This document shows, one piece after another, positions 7,564 to 15,334 of a stretch of DNA of 22,202 bases. Source of the DNA: Lachnospiraceae bacterium (GTDB taxonomy: Bacteria; Bacillota_A; Clostridia; Lachnospirales; Lachnospiraceae); the NCBI GenBank assembly GCA_024699595.1, contig JAILPG010000039.1:1-22202 (forward strand), given 5' to 3'. How positions within the stretch are numbered: position 1 is the stretch's first letter; each line of letters begins with the position of its first letter. Made by a program: the position numbers and the translations under genes. The notes under the pieces were generated by a model. The model was not told the DNA's origin. It did no database searches and saw only the letters and a program-made list of their open reading frames with translations.

Positions 7564-9696
7564 ATGTTTCTTAACAGAAATCAGATAAAAACAGGTAAGA
7601 GCAGAAAATTCGAGCATTGGCAGTATGTGATGGCATTCCTTCTAGTCTACGATGCCATAGCTGTCAATCTCGCTTATTTTCTGGCTCTGTGGGTAAGATT
7701 TGATGCAAAGGTGAAAAATATCCCAGAGTGGTATTTGACACCTTTTTTAAAGTTCATACCGATATATACGGTATTTTCTCTGATCGTCTTCGGCGTACTC
7801 AAGCTCTACCGCAGCATCTGGAGATTTGCAAGCTACAGAGAGCTGTCAAGATCGACGATAGCTTCCGTCATCACTTCTTTTTTCCATACATGCTTAATAA
7901 CGCTCTTATACAGACGTATGCCCATTTCGTACTATACCTTCGGAATGGTCTTTCAGTTCATGTTCATCGTCGGCATCCGTTTTTCCTACAGGTTCATCCT
8001 GCTGCAGCAGGGGCTTGTCGCAGGGATACTGGGACGTACGAGGGTTGAAAAAACAGGCCGCGTGATGCTCATCGGTGCAGGAAGCGCGGGACAGATGATA
8101 GTAAGGGACGTAAACCACGGAAGAGAGACCGAGGACAGGGTCCTTTGCATCATAGATGACGATCCCAACAAATGGAACCGCTACATTGATGATGTGCCGG
8201 TAGTGGGCGGAAGAGACGATATTTTTTCCAATGTGGAAAAATATAAGATCAACAAGATCTACGTGGCGTTGCCCAACTCAACTGTGTCCGAAAAAAGGGA
8301 CATATTGAACATCTGCAAGGAAACGGGCTGCGAGCTTAAGAACCTTCCGGGTATGTATCAGCTCGTAAACGGCGAGGTAACGGTAAGCTCCATGAGGAGC
8401 GTTGCGATAGAGGATCTGCTCGGCAGGGAGCCTATCAAGGTCAATCTCGATGAGATCTTTGAATATCTGCAGGGCAAGGTCATACTCGTGACCGGCGGCG
8501 GCGGATCCATCGGATCGGAGCTGTGCAGACAGATCGCGGGACGCGGACCCAAAAAGCTCGTCGTATTTGATATCTATGAAAACAATGCATATGACATAGA
8601 GCAGGAGCTTCGGACCGATTATCCGGGGCTTGACCTGACCGTGCTGATCGGATCCGTCAGGGATTCGAGGAGGGTCAATCAGGTATTTGAGACTTATCAT
8701 CCCGATATCGTATATCACGCGGCTGCGCACAAGCATGTGCCTCTTATGGAGGACAGCCCCTGCGAGGCTGTAAAGAACAATGCGATAGGAACTTACAAGA
8801 CAGCTTATGCCGCAATGGTATACGGCTGTAAACGATTTGTGCTGATAAGCACCGACAAGGCGGTAAATCCCACCAATGTGATGGGTGCTTCGAAGAGACT
8901 GTGCGAGATGGTGATCCAGTCCTTTGATAAAAAGATCAAGGAAGGGAAGGCCTATGAGATCCCGCCTCTTTACGAGCACGGGGATGACGATACCGATATC
9001 CTGGAGTCGCTTCTTAAGTTAAGCGGCACCGATCCGTCGGAGACTGATCCGATGAGGTATGTAAACAAAGCGGGGAACAGGGATGCGGACACCCCGGATA
9101 ACGGCAGCTTGAACGGGGTTTCAAGAAAAGATGCCATAAACGTAAGGAGCAATGTCAAGACGGAGTTCGTGGCCGTACGGTTCGGAAATGTCCTTGGCTC
9201 CAACGGTTCCGTGGTGCCGAAGTTCAAGAAACAGATCGCAAACGGCGGACCTGTGACGGTTACGCATCCTGATATCATCAGATATTTCATGACTATTCCC
9301 GAGGCCGTAAGCCTCGTGCTGCAGGCAGGAGTATACGCAAAGGGCGGAGAGATATTCGTGCTCGAGATGGGAACGCCCGTAAAGATCGATACGCTTGCAA
9401 GGAATCTGATAAAGCTCTCGGGCTTCAAGCCTGACGTGGACATCCAGATAGAATATACGGGACTGCGCCCGGGCGAAAAGCTGTATGAGGAAAAACTGAT
9501 GGCTGAGGAGGGCATGAAGACCACGCCCAACAAGCTCATATATATAGGAAAGCCGATAGATTTCGATCACGACAGGTTTTTACGTGATATCAATATCCTT
9601 ATGAGAATGTGCTACTCAAACAGAGACGACATCCGTGAATATCTGCAGACTGTCGTCGACACCTTCCACCCAGCAGACACCGGAGATGAGGAGTAA
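7564..9696 (+). CDS. Membrane-anchored nucleotide-sugar 4,6-dehydratase (CapD/PglF/WbpM-like) with insertion
   Basis: Converts a UDP-N-acetyl-hexosamine to the 4-keto-6-deoxy form for surface polysaccharide or glycoprotein glycans. The N-terminus has about four membrane segments (residues ~22-44, 64-80, 100-117, 122-146), then a first Rossmann-like domain (LIGAGSAGQ, 169-177) and a catalytic SDR domain with GGGGSIGSE (311-319). The active site is S429-T-D with MGASK (M440, K444), the Met-for-Tyr form known for WbpM-type long dehydratases. About 75 extra residues (~457-532, bases ~8932-9159), Asp/Gly/Asn-rich, separate this from TEFVAVRFGNVLGS, which normally follows closely. Downstream motifs (GGPVTVTHPDIIRYFMTI, LRPGEKLYEE) are intact. 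Its start is 3 bases after the symporter stop, suggesting coupled translation. Confidence 0.92.
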   Translation: MFLNRNQIKTGKSRKFEHWQYVMAFLLVYDAIAVNLAYFLALWVRFDAKVKNIPEWYLTPFLKFIPIYTVFSLIVFGVLKLYRSIWRFASYRELSRSTIASVITSFFHTCLITLLYRRMPISYYTFGMVFQFMFIVGIRFSYRFILLQQGLVAGILGRTRVEKTGRVMLIGAGSAGQMIVRDVNHGRETEDRVLCIIDDDPNKWNRYIDDVPVVGGRDDIFSNVEKYKINKIYVALPNSTVSEKRDILNICKETGCELKNLPGMYQLVNGEVTVSSMRSVAIEDLLGREPIKVNLDEIFEYLQGKVILVTGGGGSIGSELCRQIAGRGPKKLVVFDIYENNAYDIEQELRTDYPGLDLTVLIGSVRDSRRVNQVFETYHPDIVYHAAAHKHVPLMEDSPCEAVKNNAIGTYKTAYAAMVYGCKRFVLISTDKAVNPTNVMGASKRLCEMVIQSFDKKIKEGKAYEIPPLYEHGDDDTDILESLLKLSGTDPSETDPMRYVNKAGNRDADTPDNGSLNGVSRKDAINVRSNVKTEFVAVRFGNVLGSNGSVVPKFKKQIANGGPVTVTHPDIIRYFMTIPEAVSLVLQAGVYAKGGEIFVLEMGTPVKIDTLARNLIKLSGFKPDVDIQIEYTGLRPGEKLYEEKLMAEEGMKTTPNKLIYIGKPIDFDHDRFLRDINILMRMCYSNRDDIREYLQTVVDTFHPADTGDEE

Positions 9697-9711
9697 GATC
9701 GAAAATATAAA

Positions 9712-10464
9712 ATGGATACCACAGATCAGGTAAAAGTGCTGATGATAGACGATGACGAGCTTATCGCCAGGTCTACATCGGATTATTTTAATATCGTGGG
9801 TGTAAAGACTGCCTATGTTACAAGCTACGACGATGCCGTAGAGTTTCTTGACAACAACGAGGTGTCGCTTCTGCTGCTTGACATTAATCTCGGAGATAAG
9901 TCGGGATTTGATCTGTGCAGAAAGATCCGCGAAAACTATGATATGCCTATCCTCTTCATCAGCGCGCGCACAAGCGATGATGATGTCCTTATAGCACTTA
10001 ACATCGGCGGTGATGATTATATCAAGAAGCCGTATACGCTTAACATCCTCCTTGCCAAGGTAAAAGCTGTCCTTGACAGATATGAAAAGGCAAGAGAGGC
10101 CGCAAACAGTGCAGCTTTAGCAGAGAGAGCGGAGAAAAAAAGCCCCGGTCCCGCAGACGGTAAGATCCTCATAAGAGAGGATCTGTATCTTGATACGGCG
10201 CTTCACAAGCTTATCGATCACGGAAAACAGGAAGAGCTTCGGGCCATGGAGTACAAGCTCTTACTGTATCTTTTGGAAAATGCGGGAAGAGTCATTACCA
10301 GAGACGAGCTTCTTGATAATGTCTGGGGTGATGAGAATACCTGCGACGGGACCATAACCGTGCATATCAGACATATCAGGGAAAAAGTCGAGTCTGATCC
10401 GAAAAACCCCGAGATAATCAAGACGGCTTACGGAGTCGGGTACGTGGTAGAGAATATAATATGA
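9712..10464 (+). CDS. OmpR/PhoB-family response regulator
   Basis: DNA-binding response regulator: receiver domain at residues 1-~122 with acidic pocket DDDE (~16-19), phospho-acceptor D57 in LLLLDINLG, the switch Ser in FISARTS and KKP lysine, then an Ala/Lys/Glu linker of about 25 residues and a winged-helix domain (~150-250) with AMEYKLLLYLLENAGRVITRDELL and the ITVHIRHIREKVE recognition region ending in YGVGYV. Its stop overlaps the kinase start by four bases (ATGA), so the pair is translationally coupled. It follows the dehydratase by 15 bases; the nearest GGAG-like motif is about 18 bases upstream, so translation may rely on reinitiation. The likely target is the repeat region upstream of the ABC genes at 12054 (inference). 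Confidence 0.94.
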   Translation: MDTTDQVKVLMIDDDELIARSTSDYFNIVGVKTAYVTSYDDAVEFLDNNEVSLLLLDINLGDKSGFDLCRKIRENYDMPILFISARTSDDDVLIALNIGGDDYIKKPYTLNILLAKVKAVLDRYEKAREAANSAALAERAEKKSPGPADGKILIREDLYLDTALHKLIDHGKQEELRAMEYKLLLYLLENAGRVITRDELLDNVWGDENTCDGTITVHIRHIREKVESDPKNPEIIKTAYGVGYVVENII

Positions 10465-11867
10465 AGAACTATTTCAGATTACTGACCGTGATCGCACTTA
10501 TCCTGCTTATCGCGGTCGTTTCTTTCATTATCATAACGAATAAGACCGATACCGGTTCGTATGGTGTGTCAAACGAAAACATCGTCACATTAAACCGCAT
10601 TGCTGACTATGCCGAAAAGCACAGAAACGACCTGAATTCGTTTGACGATGCCGGATTTGATGTTAACTTTGCGATAGTCGATGATGACAACAACCTGCTC
10701 TATTCCCATTTTGATGCAGCAGTTAATTCCGGTGATGAAACAGACACAGATATCATTTCGATAGAAAAAGCCATTAAGAGACGTTACCCTTACAGGTATC
10801 TTACGGACAACAACAGGCTGTGGGGCGCAGCGATACTGCTTGACGAGGGAACGGAGAGGTACAGATCTCTGGTAAAAAGCCTTACGGCAGCGATCATCAT
10901 CTTTTGCCTGACCGTTCTGATCATAGCCGCCTGTTACGGGATCTATGTTCACAAAAACATAATCGCACCCTTTAATAATCTCAAGGATTTTGCCGTAAGG
11001 ATCGCGCAGGGAAATCTTGACGATCCCCTCGAAATGAATCGTAACAATATGTTCGGGGCATTCACGCAGAGCTTCGATATCATGAGAGAGGAGCTTAATG
11101 AATCAAGAAAAAGAGAGCTCGCTCTTCAGAAAAAAGAGAAGGAGCTTGTCGCATCCCTAAGCCATGACTTAAAGACACCGGTTACGGGAATAAAGGTTAC
11201 GGCCGAGCTCATGCAGATGCGCCTGTCCGTTAAAGCGGACAGTATAAAAGACGGAGAAAACAAAAACAGCGGACAAAGCGGTACAGCTGAGACCGGAGAA
11301 GCAAAAATATCCGCAGACGAACTAAGACTCCTTAATGAAGATGCTGCAGGTATCCTTAACAAGGCCGAGCAGATCGACACCCTGTTAAGCGATCTGTTTA
11401 CATCGACCCTGGATGATCTCGGCGAGATCAGGGTTAACTGTCAGGATGAGGAGTCGAGGATACTCGGCGATATCGTGGAAAGCTTTGATGACAGAGGGCT
11501 TGCCGTATCAGAAGAAATACCTGCCGTCATCATACATACGGATAAGAAACGTATGTCGCAGGTCATCGGAAATATTTTTTCCAATTCATATAAATATGCG
11601 AATACGAGGATACATATAAGTTACCGGATATCGGATCATTATCTGGAGATGCGGATCGAAGATCACGGCCCGGGAGTGCCTGCCGGTGAGATCGATCTGA
11701 TCACCAACAAGTTCTACCGGGGAAAAGACTGGGTAAATACCGACAAGGACGGCCATGGCCTTGGATTATACATTTCTAAGACACTTATGAACATGATGAA
11801 CGGCGATCTGATCGCCGAAAGTGACGGAGGAGGGCTTGCGATAACGCTCGTGATACCGCTTAGCTGA
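10461..11867 (+). CDS. Membrane sensor histidine kinase with enlarged DHp loop
   Basis: Partner of the response regulator. Two membrane segments (residues ~7-26 and ~142-162) flank an extracytoplasmic sensor of ~115 residues. Then come a HAMP-like segment (~165-215), a coiled stretch, the H-box SLSHDLKTPVTGIK (H235), the N-box GNIFSNSYKYAN (370-381), G1 EDHGPGVP (400-407), TNKFYRG, and G2 GHGLGLYISK (431-440). Between the two DHp helices there are roughly 30 extra polar residues (~255-285, rich in Lys, Gly, Ser, Glu), where most kinases have a short turn. The sensor domain is larger than in BceS-type kinases, so direct ligand sensing is possible. The downstream ABC exporter suggests envelope stress or peptides as signal. 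Confidence 0.93.
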   Translation: MKNYFRLLTVIALILLIAVVSFIIITNKTDTGSYGVSNENIVTLNRIADYAEKHRNDLNSFDDAGFDVNFAIVDDDNNLLYSHFDAAVNSGDETDTDIISIEKAIKRRYPYRYLTDNNRLWGAAILLDEGTERYRSLVKSLTAAIIIFCLTVLIIAACYGIYVHKNIIAPFNNLKDFAVRIAQGNLDDPLEMNRNNMFGAFTQSFDIMREELNESRKRELALQKKEKELVASLSHDLKTPVTGIKVTAELMQMRLSVKADSIKDGENKNSGQSGTAETGEAKISADELRLLNEDAAGILNKAEQIDTLLSDLFTSTLDDLGEIRVNCQDEESRILGDIVESFDDRGLAVSEEIPAVIIHTDKKRMSQVIGNIFSNSYKYANTRIHISYRISDHYLEMRIEDHGPGVPAGEIDLITNKFYRGKDWVNTDKDGHGLGLYISKTLMNMMNGDLIAESDGGGLAITLVIPLS

Positions 11868-11877
11868 GACTGTATAT

Positions 11878-11908
11878 GATGCCTGCGTATGGCTATGAAG
11901 CAGGCATC
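11878..11908 (+). other. Perfect hairpin after the histidine kinase gene
   Basis: GATGCCTGC (11878-11886) and GCAGGCATC (11900-11908) pair perfectly over nine bases with a 13-base loop, ten bases after the kinase stop. No T run follows, so it is at best a Rho-dependent or weak terminator or an mRNA-stabilising 3' stem. Confidence 0.5.
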
Positions 11909-11939
11909 TGTGTACCCCGGCATCATTTAATAACTATTT

Positions 11940-11991
11940 AACATTTTTACAACATCGTTTTAAGGATGTTATTTAAGAAGCCATATATAAT
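11940..11991 (+). promoter_or_regulatory. Candidate response-regulator operator and -10 box for the ABC operon
   Basis: AACAT at 11940 and 11951 form an 11-base direct repeat. AACATC (11951-11956) and GATGTT (11965-11970) form an inverted repeat with an eight-base centre. A perfect TATAAT follows at 11986-11991 with no recognisable -35 at the right distance. The repeats would sit near -35 relative to the start of transcription, a typical place for an OmpR-family activator. The adjacent two-component system is the obvious candidate regulator; this is inference. Confidence 0.5.
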
Positions 11992-12053
11992 GCCATTAAG
12001 CTGATGGGAAACCGCGCCAAAAGCGCAGATTGATCAGAGAAAGGATATTATAT

Positions 12054-12815
12054 ATGGCTTCTTCTATTTTAAGAACGGAAAAACTCAGCAAATCTTTTTC
12101 AAATGGCGGCATACAGCAGCATGTGATCAAGAATCTGGATCTTGAGATCATCGAAGGCGACTTCACGGTCATCATGGGAGCCTCGGGCTCCGGAAAATCC
12201 ACCCTTCTCTATGCACTCTCCGGAATGGACAAGCCGTCCATGGGAAAAATATTTTTCGGTAATACACAGATACAGGATTATTCCAATGATGAGCTTGCGG
12301 TCTTCAGACGCGGAAATTGCGGATTCGTATTCCAGAGCATCTATCTGCTTGAAAACCAGACGGTGCTTGACAACATACTCACAGGAGCACTGATCGCGCA
12401 GCCCAATTCACCCGAGCTTGTAAAAAAGGCAAAGGACCTTCTGAAAAAGACGGGGCTTACGGAGGAAGATTTTAACAAATATCCAAGTCAGCTCTCAGGA
12501 GGCGAGGCTCAGCGCGTGGGCATCGTAAGGGCGATAATAAACGATCCGAAGATCCTTTTTGCGGATGAACCCACGGGACAGCTTAACTCCTCATCGGGTC
12601 AGGATGTACTTAATATATTCACCAAGGTCCATGAAAACGGCCAGAGCATAGTGATGGTAACGCACGATCTAAAGACTGCGCTCAGGGGCACCAGAGTACT
12701 CTTTTTAAGAGACGGAAACGTGGTCGGGCAGTACAGGATGAAGAACTACGCAGAAGATGATCTGAAGGAAAGAAGAGCAGGGCTTCAGAGCTTTCTCGAT
12801 GAGATGGGATGGTAA
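12054..12815 (+). CDS. ABC transporter ATP-binding protein (MacB/LolD/BceA type)
   Basis: A 253-residue ATPase with Walker A GASGSGKST (42-50), Q-loop Q94 in FVFQS, signature LSGGEAQRV (148-156), Walker B ILFADEPTG (167-175) and switch H204 in MVTHD. The GQLNSSSG stretch after Walker B is typical of the MacB/LolD/BceA group, which works with FtsX-type permeases and powers mechanotransmission or export rather than uptake. The ATG at 12054 is chosen because AGGA lies eight bases upstream; a TTG 24 bases earlier has no such site. It overlaps or abuts the permease gene and lies just after a two-component system, an arrangement known for antimicrobial-peptide detoxification modules in Firmicutes. 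Confidence 0.95.
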   Translation: MASSILRTEKLSKSFSNGGIQQHVIKNLDLEIIEGDFTVIMGASGSGKSTLLYALSGMDKPSMGKIFFGNTQIQDYSNDELAVFRRGNCGFVFQSIYLLENQTVLDNILTGALIAQPNSPELVKKAKDLLKKTGLTEEDFNKYPSQLSGGEAQRVGIVRAIINDPKILFADEPTGQLNSSSGQDVLNIFTKVHENGQSIVMVTHDLKTALRGTRVLFLRDGNVVGQYRMKNYAEDDLKERRAGLQSFLDEMGW

Positions 12816-12817
12816 TC

Positions 12818-15322
12818 ATGGAAAAGATATTAAGACTATCAGTGTTTAACCTGAGGAAAAACAGAAGAGAAGCGGCGGCGATAATCTTTCTTACGTTTGT
12901 CACGGTCCTTCTCATGGGTACGTCGGTCACCAATATCCTCGGCATGTCGGATACCTACGATGAATGCTTCAGGGCGACAGGCAGCTGTGAATATTATATG
13001 GAATTCGAAGACGATATATACAGGTCGTTATACAGGGATATTCTTGAAGAGGATTTCGGGATCACGGATAACGTGAAATTCAATATGCTGTTTGGTCTTA
13101 ACATAAACGTGGAAGATGAGGACGGTGAGCGTCTTGCGTACCATTTTATGTTTATGACCGAAGAGTCGGAGAAAAAGACTGAAGACTTTGTCATAGAGGA
13201 AAGTCTTCCCGATGATCAGATACAGGATCTTGCCCATCCCGTCTGGATCCCTGTGGGTGTCAATAAGAGCGGAGGGTATAAGCCCGGTGATGCATTTACC
13301 CTGGTCATAGGCGGAAGGGATTATCCCTTTGTTGTAGCGGGTATTTTTGATACGGGACTCGGAAATAATTCGGGATACGGCTATAAGCTTATCATCTCTG
13401 ACAGGGATTATGAACTTTTGCGCGGTATTATCGATGAACGGATATGCCTGGGCTTTGACGGAGTTGAAGGCTTTGATCCGGATGAATACACAAAGGAGTG
13501 TGAACTGAGATCATCTGAGAATCTCAGGACTGATCTGACGGAGATGTCATACTGGGCAGAAAGGGGTAATGAGACTTCTTTTTTCCAGCTGTTTATGTTC
13601 CTGTCGCTGATAATGGCAGGCATTACGATGACGGCCGCGATCTTCCTCATAAGACACAAGATCAGCAATGACATCGAGGATCAGATTCAGCAGATAGGTG
13701 TTCTGGAGGCATTGGGCTACAGGTCTTTTGAAATATCCGAATCCTATATCTTTGAATATGTGATCACCGCAGGTACGGGTGCGGTCCTTGGAGCTGCAGC
13801 TGCTTTTGCCTGCTCTCCTGTTATGGATTCGCTTATCGGAAACCTGATGGGACGTATCATACACAGGACTCCCGAATTACTTAAGATCTTCGCCGTAATG
13901 GTGTTTGTGGTTGCGGTTACCACGCTGTTTGCCCTGCTTAAGGCCGGAAGCATCAGGAAATATCCTCCCGTTACGGCCTTTAGGAAAGGAATTAAGACGC
14001 ACCATTTCAACAGGAATTTTGTTCCTCTTACAGGTGCGGGAAAAAACATCAACGTTACGCTTGCCTTTAAAAGCTTCTTTAAGAATATAAAGACGAATAT
14101 CGGAACCGGACTGTGTATTGTGCTTGCAGGCACGGCAATGATGTTTGGCGTCAGCGGATGGGATCATTTTAAGGGCGGCACGAGGTCTCTTATCGGCTTA
14201 ATGGGAATGGAAACAGCCGATGAGAGAATACAGCTTCTCGACGGGGTGAATGCATATGAGTTTGCTGATGAACTTATGACACTTCCCGAAGTCAGAAAGA
14301 CACTGGTCACTTATAAAAACGAATATCTGGTCGTAGAAGGCAGCCCCATGGAAACTACTGCGATCGTATATGATGATTACTCCCAGACCGAGAATATCTT
14401 TCTTAACGAAGGGAAATACCCCGAGCTTGACAACGAGGTGGCGATATCACTTAAGAGGAGCAGGGACTGTGGTCTTAATGTCGGCGACAGCGTGACGATC
14501 GAGGGAAACGGGACCAGAAAGAGCTTTATCATAACGGGGATCATTCCGGAAATGAGCAACAACAGATATAACATCTATCTGAATGCCGAAGGCTATTTAA
14601 GATGCGTACCGAATGCGCGGCCTGACACGGTAGAGGTATTTCTTGAGGACGGCGTTGACAGATATGATTTCGAGAGAAAGATGACAGAGATATACGGAGC
14701 CAGCGCCAAAGACACAGCAGAAGGGGTTCTGGTATCGGGCGATCTCAGAGACAGGATACAGGCCGTAGCAGAACAGCAGATGGCGACACTGATATCACGC
14801 TACGGTGTGACCGATATCGACTATGCCGTTGTGGCGGGAGGTCAGGTGATCACGGGAAAAAGCAGCAGATTTGTGATCAGGGAGATGAACTCATATTTGG
14901 AACTTGCCAAGATACAGTTAGAACCTATAGCAAGCCTGTTTACTGTATTCTGCGGAGGCGTAGCGATATTCGTTTCGATCGTCGTGGCAGCGATCCTTGC
15001 CATCATAGCGGCATCGAATGTAAGGAGGCAGCGAAAGGATCTTGGCATCATGAAGAGCATGGGATACACATCAAAGGACCTTATGAAGCAGCTTGCGATC
15101 TCGATGCTTCCGACTACACTTGTAGCTGTAATGATCTCTGCGTTTTTTGGAGCGTACCTGTACAGGATGTTCTGGCTGTTCGGATTCGGCATTATGAACG
15201 ATCCAAATATCCCCATGCTTGTGATAACATCGGCCGCACTTGTGATCTTCTGCTATATTGCGACATATCTTGCGGCAGGAAAAATAAGACAGGTATCTGC
15301 AACAGAGCTCATGACGGAATAA
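12818..15322 (+). CDS. FtsX-type ABC permease with two extracytoplasmic domains
   Basis: An 834-residue membrane protein partnering the ATPase. The N-terminal cytoplasmic stretch (LSVFNLRKNRREA) leads into one membrane segment (~20-40), a first external domain of ~200 residues, an FtsX block (~245-375, including IEDQIQQIGVLEALGYR), another segment near 425-445, a second external domain of ~245 residues, and a C-terminal FtsX block (~700-820, RRQRKDLGIMKSMGYTSKDL). The duplicated FtsX/external-domain layout resembles a LolC/LolE or MacB tandem fusion, not classical BceB with ten segments and one external loop. An overlapping ATG at 12809 would add MVI; 12818 is preferred by family N-termini but neither has a strong Shine-Dalgarno. 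Likely role: moving or releasing peptides or lipids at the outer membrane face (inference). Confidence 0.9.
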   Translation: MEKILRLSVFNLRKNRREAAAIIFLTFVTVLLMGTSVTNILGMSDTYDECFRATGSCEYYMEFEDDIYRSLYRDILEEDFGITDNVKFNMLFGLNINVEDEDGERLAYHFMFMTEESEKKTEDFVIEESLPDDQIQDLAHPVWIPVGVNKSGGYKPGDAFTLVIGGRDYPFVVAGIFDTGLGNNSGYGYKLIISDRDYELLRGIIDERICLGFDGVEGFDPDEYTKECELRSSENLRTDLTEMSYWAERGNETSFFQLFMFLSLIMAGITMTAAIFLIRHKISNDIEDQIQQIGVLEALGYRSFEISESYIFEYVITAGTGAVLGAAAAFACSPVMDSLIGNLMGRIIHRTPELLKIFAVMVFVVAVTTLFALLKAGSIRKYPPVTAFRKGIKTHHFNRNFVPLTGAGKNINVTLAFKSFFKNIKTNIGTGLCIVLAGTAMMFGVSGWDHFKGGTRSLIGLMGMETADERIQLLDGVNAYEFADELMTLPEVRKTLVTYKNEYLVVEGSPMETTAIVYDDYSQTENIFLNEGKYPELDNEVAISLKRSRDCGLNVGDSVTIEGNGTRKSFIITGIIPEMSNNRYNIYLNAEGYLRCVPNARPDTVEVFLEDGVDRYDFERKMTEIYGASAKDTAEGVLVSGDLRDRIQAVAEQQMATLISRYGVTDIDYAVVAGGQVITGKSSRFVIREMNSYLELAKIQLEPIASLFTVFCGGVAIFVSIVVAAILAIIAASNVRRQRKDLGIMKSMGYTSKDLMKQLAISMLPTTLVAVMISAFFGAYLYRMFWLFGFGIMNDPNIPMLVITSAALVIFCYIATYLAAGKIRQVSATELMTE

Positions 15323-15334
15323 GAGGTACTTAAG

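Noticed and set aside
8278..8979. Long open frame on the minus strand inside the dehydratase gene
   Set aside because: It has no family motifs and no ribosome binding site, and lies opposite a well-supported coding region with conserved domains.
11878..11908. Intrinsic terminator after the histidine kinase
   Set aside because: The stem is perfect, but TGTGTACCCC follows instead of a T run, so it was recorded only as a hairpin.
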